Notes: generated by a model from the letters alone, not told the origin. 64,000 nt of DNA from Primorskyibacter aestuariivivens (GCF_028023675.1 NZ_JAQIOZ010000020.1:25917-89916); one strand, 5' to 3'; shown: positions 18,891 through 27,605, counted from the stretch's first letter. Made by a program: numbers and translations.

Positions 18891-18901
18891 AGGCCCGCGT
18901 T

Positions 18902-21103
18902 CTAACTGTTGGCGACCTCTTCGAGAAACAGGTCAAGATCGGCCATGTTGATCGGTTTGTTCAGCAGGGTCACGTCCATCCGTCTGCAGGTCTCCTGCAA
19001 CACCTCGCAGCGCAGGGCTGAAATGATGCGCACCGGCAAGCGTCCGTAGCGTTCGGTGATTTCGCGGAACAGTACGGTGCCGGTCATCCTGCCGCCCAAC
19101 TGCTCATCGAACAGCAGTGCGTCAGGCGTGATTTCCAGCTCTTCAAGAAGTTCCAGTGCGGTTTCGGCGTTGGGCGCTTCGATCACGTCTGCACCGCTGT
19201 TTTCCAATGTCATGCTCAGCGCGCGGCGCAGGTTTTCATCATTCTCGACAAGAAACACCACCCGCCCCTTGACCGTGGCCGGGCTGCGCACGGCGCGCTG
19301 CGGTGGCTTGAACACGGTGCCCAGGACAGTGCCGACCATCGGCACCGTCACGGCAAAACAGGTGCCGCGCCCGGGTTGCGAAGTTAGCGAAATCTGGTGG
19401 CCCAGCCCGGCGCAGGCGCGCTCCACGATGGCCAGCCCCAGCCCCAGCCCCTCGGAGGCAGAGGCCGGTGCATCCAGCCGCGCGAATTCCCGGAACACCT
19501 CGTCCTGGAACTCTTCGGGAATGCCGGGGCCGGTGTCCCGGACCTCGATGCGCAACGCGTCGCCGTCGCGCCGCGCGCCCATCAGGATCTTGCCGGTCTG
19601 GGTATAGCGCACCGCATTGCCCAAAAGGTTCTGCAGGATGCGGCGCAGATAGCTGGCATCGGACATGACCGTGGCTCGGGTGTCCACAATGCGCAGGCCA
19701 AGCCCCTTTTGCGCCGCCAGCGGTTCCAGTTGGTGACGCAACCCGTCGAACAGGGTCTGCAACGCAACGGGACGCACCTCGAACGCGGCTTGTCCGCTTT
19801 CGAGCTTGGAGATGTCGAGCAGTGCTTCGATGATGTTCTCGACCGAGCCCAGCGCCGACATCACCTTGTCCAGCGTCACTTCGTTCGCGACGTTGCTTTG
19901 CGTCCCCTCCAGCGATCCCAGGAACAGTTTAGCGGCCGAGAGCGGTTGCAGCAGGTCGTGACTGGCGGCGGCGACAAAACGGCTTTTGGAGGCATTGGCA
20001 CGCTCGGCAGCGCTCAGTGCGGCGGCAAGCTCGGTGGTGCGCTCGGCCACCCGCGCCTCCAGCCGCTCGTTCATTTCCTGCAACACGCGCGCCGCGTTGC
20101 GTTCGGCGGTGACGTCGGTAAAGCTGATCACAAAGCCGCCATCCGGCAGGCCTTGGGCAAAGGCGTCGAGCACCAGCGCATTGGCCTGTGCGACCTCAAA
20201 GCGCAGCGCGCCGCGATTTATCCGGCGCGTGGCCCAGTCCAGCAGGCGCTTGCGCGACATGCCCTGAGACAGGGTGAAATCCTGCGGCAGATGCCCCACC
20301 AGCGTGGCAAACCGCGCGCCCAGCTGGATGCGGTTCATCGGGATCTTGAGCAGTTCCGCCACCCGCGCATTCCAGCCCAGAAGCTGCGCCTCTTCGTCAA
20401 AGATGCAGACTCCCTGATGCAGGTGCTCCAGCGTCGCTGCGATCAGCCGGGCCTGTTTGTCCTGCAACCGCGCGCGTTCCTCGCGCTCCAGCCGAATGAG
20501 GTCGGTCACGTCGGTTTGCAGCACGACGGTGCCCTGCGATTCCGTGCGCCGCTCGGACACTTGTAACCACATGTCCTGTTTCAGCCGGACATTGAACATG
20601 GCGTTGCGGTTGCGATGGCGGCTCTTGCGCATCGCGGCCCAGCCAGCAGAGGTTTCCCCGTCCGGCAGGGCGAGATAGGCGCTCTGGCTGACAAGTTCCA
20701 CATAGCGGTCAAAGGCGATGCCGGGGACCAGCTTGCCCGCGATATCGCGCATGTCCTGGCAAAAGCGCGAGTTGCACAGCACCAACGTGTCGGTGTTGTC
20801 GAACAGCGCAAAGCCTTCGTTCACCGACTCGATCGCCTCGGTCAGATAGGCGCGCGCGGCCTCGGTCTCGGCGTTTGCCTGTTCCAGCCGCAGGTTGCTT
20901 TCCTGCAAAAGGTTGAGCGCCTGTTCCAGATCGCGGGTGCGGCTGCGTACCTGGTCTTCCAAAAGCGCCGCGCGTTCGAACTGCGCATAGGCAAGGCCGG
21001 ACGGGTCCTTTTGCCGCTCCACGCGCCGCATGAGTGACTGCGCGATGCGCATCAGCTTTTCGTTCTGGCGCTCGAGGCTGTCGTTGTTGTTAATCAGGGT
21101 CAT
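18902..21103 (-). CDS. Hybrid sensor histidine kinase/response regulator, NahK-like
   Basis: A cytoplasmic hybrid kinase of 733 residues without membrane helices. An N-terminal coiled coil leads to two PAS-like domains (NEGFALFDNTDTLVLCNS, and HLHQGVCIFDEEAQLLGWN) and another coiled coil. The kinase core has its H-box (ASHDLLQPLSAAKLFLGSL) near residue 380, N-box (LLGNAVRYT) and G-boxes (DTGPGIPEEF and GLGLGLAIV). A receiver domain ends the protein (phospho-acceptor in LLFDEQLGG near 664, NKPI lysine near the end). I chose the ATG at 21103, which overlaps the FIST gene stop by 14 bases. Domain order and FIST linkage resemble NahK. Confidence 0.88.
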   Translation of the reverse strand: MTLINNNDSLERQNEKLMRIAQSLMRRVERQKDPSGLAYAQFERAALLEDQVRSRTRDLEQALNLLQESNLRLEQANAETEAARAYLTEAIESVNEGFALFDNTDTLVLCNSRFCQDMRDIAGKLVPGIAFDRYVELVSQSAYLALPDGETSAGWAAMRKSRHRNRNAMFNVRLKQDMWLQVSERRTESQGTVVLQTDVTDLIRLEREERARLQDKQARLIAATLEHLHQGVCIFDEEAQLLGWNARVAELLKIPMNRIQLGARFATLVGHLPQDFTLSQGMSRKRLLDWATRRINRGALRFEVAQANALVLDAFAQGLPDGGFVISFTDVTAERNAARVLQEMNERLEARVAERTTELAAALSAAERANASKSRFVAAASHDLLQPLSAAKLFLGSLEGTQSNVANEVTLDKVMSALGSVENIIEALLDISKLESGQAAFEVRPVALQTLFDGLRHQLEPLAAQKGLGLRIVDTRATVMSDASYLRRILQNLLGNAVRYTQTGKILMGARRDGDALRIEVRDTGPGIPEEFQDEVFREFARLDAPASASEGLGLGLAIVERACAGLGHQISLTSQPGRGTCFAVTVPMVGTVLGTVFKPPQRAVRSPATVKGRVVFLVENDENLRRALSMTLENSGADVIEAPNAETALELLEELEITPDALLFDEQLGGRMTGTVLFREITERYGRLPVRIISALRCEVLQETCRRMDVTLLNKPINMADLDLFLEEVANS

Positions 21104-22295
21104 CGGGGTGGTCCGTCTGTTCCGGATCATCCGGGGCCGGGGGATAGATGGCAACGCCGGTCATCGTATGATTGACGTGCAAACCACCCGATTGCTCGCC
21201 ATAGGTGCTGAAGCCGCGTACATTATGCGCCCTGAGCACCTCTGAGACCTTGTGCAATTGCTGGCGCTGGCCCGCTTCCAGCCGTCTCAGGATGCAGTCA
21301 CAGCCCAGAATGGCCTGCGGTTCCTGATCCTCGGACAGCCGCGACAGTTCCCGGTCCAGATGGCTCGCCATATCCTCGGACTCCGCCAGCGTCAGCACCA
21401 TGCCGTCATCGATGGCGGAAAAGAACACCAACTCGCCGGCTTCGTTGACCCGTTGAATGGCCCGGACATGGTGGCGCGCGCCGACCTGTACGACCACCGG
21501 ATGCGCGGCAAAGGTGAACTGGTCAAGCTGCTCGGGCATCTTGCCGACGATGCGGGCATATTCTCGCGCCGCAGGTTCGGCGTTGATCTCGCGCACGATC
21601 CGGTGGCGCGGGTCGGCATCGGTCACCACCATTTTCACATCCGTGGGCGACAGGTGATTGAGGCTGAAGACCTTGATCGGGCAGGCGCTGCGCACCACCG
21701 ACATGATGGCCGCGTTTTCCATCACTTCGCCGTCCAGCGCGATATAGGTGTGCCGGAACTCCGTCCCATCACCGGCAGAGCCGCCAAAAAGCTGCATGCT
21801 GCCAAGTCCCGGTGCCAATGCCCCGGTCAGTTCGTCCTCGCGCAGCGACAGGCCATCCACCACGACAAAGGCGAATTCAGACGCGAAATCCGGCGCCTCT
21901 TCTTCCAGCGCAACGCGGGTCCGGATCAACCGGTCGGTTTCGGATTGCGGGTTGTCCCAATTGCCCAGGTCAATGGCATAGCAGCAGGTCCTGAACTGCG
22001 ACGTGCCAAAGGCCAGCGCGACGATCTGGTCCTCTTCATATCCCGTTTCGCCGATCTCACCGGCGGTGGTGCAGGCCACCACGTGTTTGGCGCGCAATTG
22101 CGCACTCGCCTCACGTGCAAGGGCAGGGAAATCCGCCCGGTTGTTGATGAACAGCAACACAAGTTCAAAGGGCCCGGGGCCGAGCCCTGAGCGAAGTGCG
22201 CCAACGGGGTCCGCGACATCTATCCCAACCTGCGTGCGGCACAGGTCGGCCTTGTCTCCTCCCTTGGCGGTCGTTGGTTTTGTGTGACCGTCCAA
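21090..22295 (-). CDS. FIST-domain sensor protein, NosP-like
   Basis: A 401-residue soluble protein with FIST_N (about 35-215; LVLLFINNRADFP, TTAGEIGETGY, GSMQLFGGSAGDG) and FIST_C (about 220-380; VFSLNHLSPTDVKMV). FIST proteins are small-molecule sensors, and NosP members bind heme and nitric oxide and inhibit a co-encoded hybrid kinase. That pairing is exactly the arrangement here. The start is uncertain. TTG at 22295 follows AGAGG; inside the frame an AAGGGAGGAG lies before a possible CTG start. Its stop overlaps the kinase start, suggesting coupled translation of sensor and kinase. Confidence 0.85.
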   Translation of the reverse strand: MDGHTKPTTAKGGDKADLCRTQVGIDVADPVGALRSGLGPGPFELVLLFINNRADFPALAREASAQLRAKHVVACTTAGEIGETGYEEDQIVALAFGTSQFRTCCYAIDLGNWDNPQSETDRLIRTRVALEEEAPDFASEFAFVVVDGLSLREDELTGALAPGLGSMQLFGGSAGDGTEFRHTYIALDGEVMENAAIMSVVRSACPIKVFSLNHLSPTDVKMVVTDADPRHRIVREINAEPAAREYARIVGKMPEQLDQFTFAAHPVVVQVGARHHVRAIQRVNEAGELVFFSAIDDGMVLTLAESEDMASHLDRELSRLSEDQEPQAILGCDCILRRLEAGQRQQLHKVSEVLRAHNVRGFSTYGEQSGGLHVNHTMTGVAIYPPAPDDPEQTDHPDDPD

Positions 22296-22386
22296 TTCAT
22301 CCGACCTCTGGGATCAGTTGCCAAAGCTTAATGCGCCGATGCGCACAAGACAATGCACTGCTTTGCCGTCAGGCGAGGCCCGCCCG

Positions 22387-23085
22387 TCAGGCGTGGCGCG
22401 CCTCGGCGGTGGGCAGGATTTCGGAAAACCGGGCTTCCTGGGCGACCAGTACGGCCTGTGTCCGGCTTTGCACGCCAAGCTTGCGCATGATCGCGGTCAC
22501 ATGGGCCTTGACCGTGGTTTCGGCAATCGACAGGTCAAAGGCGATCTGCTTGTTCAGCTTGCCCTCGCAGATCAGTTGCAGGATGCGCGATTGCTGATTG
22601 GTCAGCGAGGCCAGCCGGTCAAAGGCGTCATTCTGCCCGCCTTGCTCGGCACTGCCGGGCACAAAACTGTCAGGGGTAAAGGTTTCGCCATTGCTGATCG
22701 CGGTCAGCGCGCGGTGGAATTCCTGGCGCTGGCTGTGTTTCGGCACGAAACCCGACGCTCCGGCGGACAGGGCCTGTGCGATCATCTTGTTGTCGGCCAT
22801 GGAGGAAACAACCACCACGGGGCATTGCCCCAGCGCGCTTTTCAGCCGGATCAACCCGTCCAGCCCGTTCACGTCAGGCAGGTTCAGGTCCAGCAGGACC
22901 AGTTTCGGCCGAAAGCCGGCTTCGATTTGTTCGATTGCTTGTCCCAGGCTGGCGGCGGTGCGCACATCGGTCTTGTCGCACAGGGACCGAAGCGTCAGAA
23001 CCAATGCATCGCAAAACAACGGATGGTCATCCACGACCAGCGCCTGTGACGGACAAGCGGAGGCGCTCAGCGTTTCCTTGTCCAT
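22387..23085 (-). CDS. LuxR/NarL-family response regulator
   Basis: A 232-residue two-domain regulator. The receiver (about 15-130) has acidic residues VVDDH, the phospho-acceptor in LLDLNLP, and the lysine in FVPKHSQ. The LuxR helix-turn-helix (about 165-225) is LTNQQSRILQLICEGKLNKQIAFDL, shown here in two parts (LTNQQSRILQLICEGK, LNKQIAFDLSIAETTVKAHV). The ATG at 23085 follows GAGAGAGG. It is upstream of the FIST and hybrid-kinase genes on the same strand (91-base gap), so it is the likely output of that system. ErbR/AgmR- and FlhR-type regulators are the nearest known parallels. Confidence 0.9.
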   Translation of the reverse strand: MDKETLSASACPSQALVVDDHPLFCDALVLTLRSLCDKTDVRTAASLGQAIEQIEAGFRPKLVLLDLNLPDVNGLDGLIRLKSALGQCPVVVVSSMADNKMIAQALSAGASGFVPKHSQRQEFHRALTAISNGETFTPDSFVPGSAEQGGQNDAFDRLASLTNQQSRILQLICEGKLNKQIAFDLSIAETTVKAHVTAIMRKLGVQSRTQAVLVAQEARFSEILPTAEARHA

Positions 23086-23129
23086 GTTACCTCTCTCCCT
23101 CTGCGTAGTTTAGTCTAGGATGGGAAAAT

Positions 23130-23153
23130 CCAAAGGTCATTTGGCCAAAGGTC
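23130..23153. promoter_or_regulatory. Direct repeats upstream of the response regulator
   Basis: CCAAAGGTC occurs twice with a 15-base period (23130-23138 and 23145-23153), about 45-70 bases upstream of the regulator start. Tandem repeats at this spacing fit binding of a LuxR-type regulator, possibly autoregulation. A GGTCAC-ATCGC-GTGACC inverted repeat lies at 23183-23199, between here and the gap stop, and could be part of the gap terminator or another operator. Confidence 0.35.
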
Positions 23154-23276
23154 GCATAAATTGTGGGAAATAAGGGCTTTGCGGTCACATCGCGTGACCT
23201 TGCCTTTTCTGGGAAATGGGGCGCAGGCCTTTGTTCTCCGGTGAAATTTTCGGAATTTTCTCCGTCGGACCGTTCA

Positions 23277-24260
23277 TCAGCGCATCGCGCCCATGCGTCG
23301 CGCCATATCCAGCATGCGCGCTGAAAAGCCCCATTCATTGTCATACCATCCAAAGATGCGCAGCACGCCGCCCAGCGAAACCGATGTCTCGCGGCCCGAC
23401 ACGATCAGGCTCTCCGGCCGGGCGCGCAGGTCGGTCGAAACAAGCGGCATCTCGGTATATCCAAACAGGCTAGGATCAGCGGATCGCACCAGCGCATTGA
23501 GCGCCTCCACGGTGACCGGATCGCGGGTCTGCACGGTCAGGTCGATGGCCGAGACGCTTGCGGTGGGCACGCGGATGGCGCGTGCCTCGATGCGGTTTTT
23601 GAGATGCGGCAGCACCACGCCGATCAACTGTCCTGCGCTTGTGGTGGTGGGCACCATGGACATGGCCGCCGCGCGCGAGCGCGACAGCGATCCGCGCGGC
23701 GCATCCACCGTGGGCTGGGACCCGGTATAGCAATGCACCGTCGTCATATGGCCGGACAAAACCCCCGCCGCCTCATCCAGCAGTCGCAAAAGAGGCGCCA
23801 GCGCGTTGGTGGTGCAGGAGGCGTTGGAGATGACCGGCTGATCGCGCAACAATTCCTGATTGGCCCCCAGCACGATCGTGTCATCGGCGGCGGGCGAGGG
23901 GCCCGAGATCAGCACCCGGCCCGCGCCCGCGCGCAGGCCCCGCTCGGCCACCGCGCGCGTATTGGCCTTGCCGGTGCATTCCATCACGATATCCACCCCT
24001 GACAGATCCAGATCGCTCAGATCGGCGGCGTGATACACCGGGATGGAACGGCCCGCGGCCTGCAACTGACCGTCACGCCCCTCAACGCCGCCGGGAAAGG
24101 GGCCGAAGACGCTGTCATAACCGAACAGGTAGGCACAGGTCTCAAGCGGGGCGATATCATTGATGCCGGTGATCTCGATATCGGTCTCGCCGTTCAACAC
24201 CATGCGGGTGATCGTGCGTCCGATCCGGCCAAAACCGTTGATAAAGATGCGCAGGGCCAT
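23277..24260 (-). CDS. gap: Glyceraldehyde-3-phosphate dehydrogenase (type I), divergent paralogue
   Basis: NAD(P)-dependent GAPDH of 327 residues. The N-terminal INGFGRIGR (residues 7-15) is the nucleotide fold. The catalytic cysteine is C149 in SNASCTTNALAP, and the partner histidine is H176 in TVHCYTG. It departs from the strict consensus: ASCTTNA instead of ASCTTNC, and a shortened SQPTVDAPRGSLSRSR segment. The C-terminal WYDNEWGFSARM is intact. It is probably active but may be a paralogue with a special role (gluconeogenic direction or erythrose 4-phosphate). The ATG follows GGAGACA. It is divergent from the TRAP operon. Confidence 0.9.
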   Translation of the reverse strand: MALRIFINGFGRIGRTITRMVLNGETDIEITGINDIAPLETCAYLFGYDSVFGPFPGGVEGRDGQLQAAGRSIPVYHAADLSDLDLSGVDIVMECTGKANTRAVAERGLRAGAGRVLISGPSPAADDTIVLGANQELLRDQPVISNASCTTNALAPLLRLLDEAAGVLSGHMTTVHCYTGSQPTVDAPRGSLSRSRAAAMSMVPTTTSAGQLIGVVLPHLKNRIEARAIRVPTASVSAIDLTVQTRDPVTVEALNALVRSADPSLFGYTEMPLVSTDLRARPESLIVSGRETSVSLGGVLRIFGWYDNEWGFSARMLDMARRMGAMR

Positions 24261-24342
24261 GATGTGTCTCCGGTCAGGTCAGCACCTGTGACTTAACCGA
24301 AGGTCACGGGGCATCGCCAGCCCCTGATCTGCCTCTGAAATG

Positions 24343-24358
24343 AAATTTGATCAAATTT
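24343..24358. promoter_or_regulatory. Perfect 16-bp palindrome between gap and the TRAP operon
   Basis: AAATTTGATCAAATTT is a perfect 16-bp palindrome, strikingly AT-rich for this genome, in the divergent region. It lies about 45 bases upstream of the sigma-54-like promoter. A second inverted repeat (CCCTA-N6-TAGGG, 24385-24400) lies just before that promoter. Either could be an operator or upstream activator site for the TRAP genes. Confidence 0.45.
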
Positions 24359-24401
24359 ACACGCGGGGCGTCGCTCGGTTTTGACCCTACGTCAATAGGG
24401 C

Positions 24402-24417
24402 GGGCACAACACTTGCC
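24402..24417 (+). promoter_or_regulatory. Sigma-54-like promoter for the TRAP operon
   Basis: GGGCAC-AACAC-TTGCC matches the -24/-12 consensus TGGCAC-N5-TTGCA, keeping both the GG and the GC pair at the correct 10-base spacing. Transcription would start about 24428, roughly 60 bases before the dctP ATG. Sigma-54 control is well known for dicarboxylate uptake genes. I see no housekeeping-type promoter in the same interval. Confidence 0.5.
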
Positions 24418-24486
24418 AGACCGGGCATGGGTGATGCGATCACGCATACAACGGCGGGCAAACCGCCACCCAAGGGAGGAAAATTC

Positions 24487-25504
24487 ATGAAACATGTCAC
24501 GGCCAAACTGGCCGCTACCGCCATTATTGCGTCGATCGGTGCCGAAGCTGCGGCCACGGAATGGAATGTCTCGGTCTGGGGCAAGCGGCGCGCGTTTACC
24601 GAACATATTGAAAAGCTTGCCGAACTGGTCTCCGAGAAAACCGGTGGCGAGTTTACCATGAATGTGAGCTATGGCGGGCTGTCCAAGAACCGCGAAAACC
24701 TCGATGGCATCTCCATCGGCGCGTTTGAAATGGCGCAGTTCTGTGCCGGCTATCACCGGGACAAGAACCGCGCGATCACCGTGCTGGAACTGCCCTTCCT
24801 CGGCGTTGAGAACCTTGATCAGGAAGTGGCGGTGAGCCACGCGGTCTATGAGCATCCGGCGGTCAAGGAAGAGATGGCGCAATGGAATGCCGAGATCATC
24901 ATGACCTCGCCCATGCCGCAATATAACCTTGTCGGCACCGGCGAGCCGCGCGACACGCTGGCCGCCATGGAAGGCATGCGGGTGCGCGCCACCGCTGGTC
25001 TGGGCGAGGCGTTCAAGGCCGTGGGCGCGGTGCCAACCTCTGTGACCGCGACCGAGGCGAATCAGGCGATGGAATCCGGTGTCGTGGACACCGTAGCCTT
25101 TGCCCAGCACGCGCATCTGTACTTTGGCACGATCAATCAGGCCGATTGGTGGACTGCAAACCTCAACCCCGGCACGGTGAATTGCCCCGTGGTGGTGAAT
25201 ATCGACGCTTACGAGGCGCGTCTCGGACGCCGAGCGCGAGGCGCTGGACAGCTCGATCCCCGAGGCGATTGATCATTACCTCGCAAACTACGCCGAGCTT
25301 CTGGGCCGCTGGGATGCGGTGCTGGAGGAAAAGGGTGTGCAGAAGGTCACGATCTCGGATGAGGTGCTGTCCGAGTTCCGCGCCAAGGCCGCCGATCCGG
25401 CGCGCGAGGCCTGGATCGCGGACATGAGCGCACAGGGGCTGCCCGCGCAGGAGCTTTATGACCTTGTGACCTCGACGCTTGAAAAAGCCAAGATGAGCAA
25501 CTGA
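24487..25504 (+). pseudogene. dctP: TRAP transporter substrate-binding protein DctP, frameshifted
   Basis: Periplasmic solute-binding subunit of a TRAP importer with a signal peptide (MKHVTAKLAATAIIASIGAEA). It reads in frame through NCPVVVNIDAYEA, then a one-base shift at about 25216-25222 moves the continuation to the next frame (SDAEREALDSSIPEAIDHY, through DAVLEEKGVQ to the end at 25504). In the original frame a stop comes at 25272. Removing one base would give 338 residues, the normal DctP length. The ATG at 24487 follows GGGAGGAAA. dctQ and dctM downstream are intact. This is either a recent mutation or a sequencing error. Confidence 0.8.
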
Positions 25505-25569
25505 TCACAGTTGCCGAATGACGGGCTGCCCGAATGGGTGGCCCGTTTTCAGAACAGGGAGGGGCAGGC

Positions 25570-26199
25570 ATGGCAGGATCATCACCGGTCTTGGAAGACG
25601 ACAGCCTGATCAGCCGTCTGGACAGACGTCTGTTGGTGCTGGAGCGGTTCTTTGCGCTTCTCTCGGGCATTGCAATCTTCATGCTGATGGTGCTGGCCGT
25701 GCGGTCTGTGGGCGGGTGGGCATTCTTCAATGCGCCCCTGTCTGGTTACGTGGACTGGATCGAGGCGGCGATGCCTCTGATTGCCTTCATGGGCATCTCT
25801 TATGTGCAGCGCGACGGCACCCATATCCGCATGGACATCCTTGTCAGCCAGCTCCGGGGGCGGGCGCTGTGGCTGTTTGAGCTGATCTCGATGGTGCTGG
25901 TGCTGCTCTTGATGATCGCGCTGGTCTGGGGCAGCTGGGCGCATTTCCAGCGCAGTTTTGATTTCGGCGCACCGCTCTGGAGCCGCGACAGCTCCATCGA
26001 CATCGGATTGCCGATCCGGCCCGCCAAGCTTTTGGCACCAGTGGCGTTCAGCGTGCTGTGCCTGCGGCTGGCATTGCAGGTCTGGGGCTATGGCCGCGCG
26101 CTGGTCAAGGGGCTGGAGGCCCCGGTGGCGGTGCCGCTGGTGATGGATGCGGCGGCGCAGGCACGGGCCGAAGCCGAACAACTGGCCGAGCGGGAGTAG
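25570..26199 (+). CDS. dctQ: TRAP transporter small permease DctQ
   Basis: A 209-residue integral membrane subunit with four predicted helices (starting near residues 28, 60, 102 and 150) and the conserved AFMGISYVQRDGTHIRMD segment between helices two and three. It pairs with DctM to couple uptake to the sodium or proton gradient. I chose the ATG at 25570 after GGGAGGGG, rather than an upstream in-frame start. The C-terminal tail is alanine/glutamate rich. The dctM ATG follows its stop after five bases. Confidence 0.9.
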   Translation: MAGSSPVLEDDSLISRLDRRLLVLERFFALLSGIAIFMLMVLAVRSVGGWAFFNAPLSGYVDWIEAAMPLIAFMGISYVQRDGTHIRMDILVSQLRGRALWLFELISMVLVLLLMIALVWGSWAHFQRSFDFGAPLWSRDSSIDIGLPIRPAKLLAPVAFSVLCLRLALQVWGYGRALVKGLEAPVAVPLVMDAAAQARAEAEQLAERE

Positions 26200-26204
26200 G
26201 GCGC

Positions 26205-27602
26205 ATGGATCCGATCGAGATTGGCCTCTGGGTCACGGGCGGCATGCTGCTCATGGTGGTGCTGGGCATGCGGGTGGCCTTTGCCGCCGCATTGGCCGGG
26301 CTGGTGGGGCTGTTCCTTGTGTTCTGGGCCAAACGCGACTTTGACCCCGAGCGGATCGGCTGGGCGATCACTGTCGCAGTCAAAACCGCCGGACAGGTGC
26401 CGCATTCCAAGGTCGCGTCACAAGCGCTGTCGCTGATCCCGACCTTCATCCTGATCGGGTATCTGGCCTATTACGCCGGGCTGACCCGGGCGCTCTTTGA
26501 GGCGGCGAAACGCTGGATCGCATGGCTGCCGGGCGGGCTCGCGGTCTCCACCGTGTTTGCCACGGCGGGATTTGCCGCCGTGTCGGGCGCGTCGGTGGCC
26601 ACGGCGGCGGTGTTCGCCCGCATCGCCATCCCCGAGATGCTCAAGATCGGGTATAACAAGCAATTCGCCGCCGGTGTGGTGGCGGCGGGCGGTACGTTGG
26701 CCTCGCTTATCCCACCCTCTGCCATCCTCGTGATCTACGCTATCATCGTCGAACAGGACGTGGGCAAGCTCTTGCTTGCGGGATTCATCCCCGGTGCGTT
26801 TTCGGCCATCATTTATGCGATGTTGATCGTGGGGATTGCGGTGATCTTCACGAATGTCGGCCCGCCAGTGGGCGGTTTCACATGGCGCGAACGTTTCGCG
26901 AGCCTGCCCGAAGCGCTGCCCATCGTGATGGTCGTCGTGATCATCATTTTCTTTGTTTACAACCCCTTTGGCGACGCCTGGGGCACGCCGACCGAGGGCG
27001 GCGCAGTGGGCGCGTTCATCGTGTTCTGCATGGCGCTGTGGAAGGGCATGCGCTGGAAAGAGCTGAAATCGGCGCTTCTGGAGACCGCCAAGCTCACCGT
27101 GATGATCTTTACCATCATCTGGGGCGTGCTGATCTATGTGCGCTTTCTGGGCTTTGCCGACCTGCCGGGGGCGTTTTCCGACTGGATCACCTCGCTCACC
27201 GTGTCGCCGATGCTGATCCTGATCTGCATCCTTCTGGCCTATGCGGTGCTGGGCATGTTCATGGATGCGATCGGCATGCTGCTCTTGACCCTGCCGGTGG
27301 TTTACCCGGCGGTCATGGCATTGAATGGCGGTGAATATGTGTCCGCCGCGGACAGCGCCTTTGGCATGTCGGGGCCGATGTGCGCGATCTGGTTCGGGAT
27401 TCTGGTGGTGAAAATGGCCGAGTTCTGCCTGATCACGCCGCCCATCGGGCTCAATTGCTTCGTGGTGGCGGGGGTGCGCGACGATCTGAGCGTGCAGGAC
27501 GTGTTCAAAGGCGTCACGCCGTTCTTTATCGCGGACGGGATCACCATCGCGTTGCTGGTGGCGTTTCCGGCGATTGTGCTGTGGCTGCAGTCACTGGCGT
27601 AA
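26205..27602 (+). CDS. dctM: TRAP transporter large permease DctM
   Basis: A 465-residue membrane subunit of the DctM/SiaM type with about 12 hydrophobic segments, forming the transport channel. Family landmarks include GYLAYYAGLTRALF, the GGTLASLIPPS loop, and ITPPIGLNCFVVAG near the C-terminus. The ATG at 26205 directly follows the dctQ stop. The substrate is not evident; C4-dicarboxylates and other organic acids are the usual choices. The gene ends at a double-hairpin repeat (27606-27651) and converges on yciB. Confidence 0.92.
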   Translation: MDPIEIGLWVTGGMLLMVVLGMRVAFAAALAGLVGLFLVFWAKRDFDPERIGWAITVAVKTAGQVPHSKVASQALSLIPTFILIGYLAYYAGLTRALFEAAKRWIAWLPGGLAVSTVFATAGFAAVSGASVATAAVFARIAIPEMLKIGYNKQFAAGVVAAGGTLASLIPPSAILVIYAIIVEQDVGKLLLAGFIPGAFSAIIYAMLIVGIAVIFTNVGPPVGGFTWRERFASLPEALPIVMVVVIIIFFVYNPFGDAWGTPTEGGAVGAFIVFCMALWKGMRWKELKSALLETAKLTVMIFTIIWGVLIYVRFLGFADLPGAFSDWITSLTVSPMLILICILLAYAVLGMFMDAIGMLLLTLPVVYPAVMALNGGEYVSAADSAFGMSGPMCAIWFGILVVKMAEFCLITPPIGLNCFVVAGVRDDLSVQDVFKGVTPFFIADGITIALLVAFPAIVLWLQSLA

Positions 27603-27605
27603 AAA

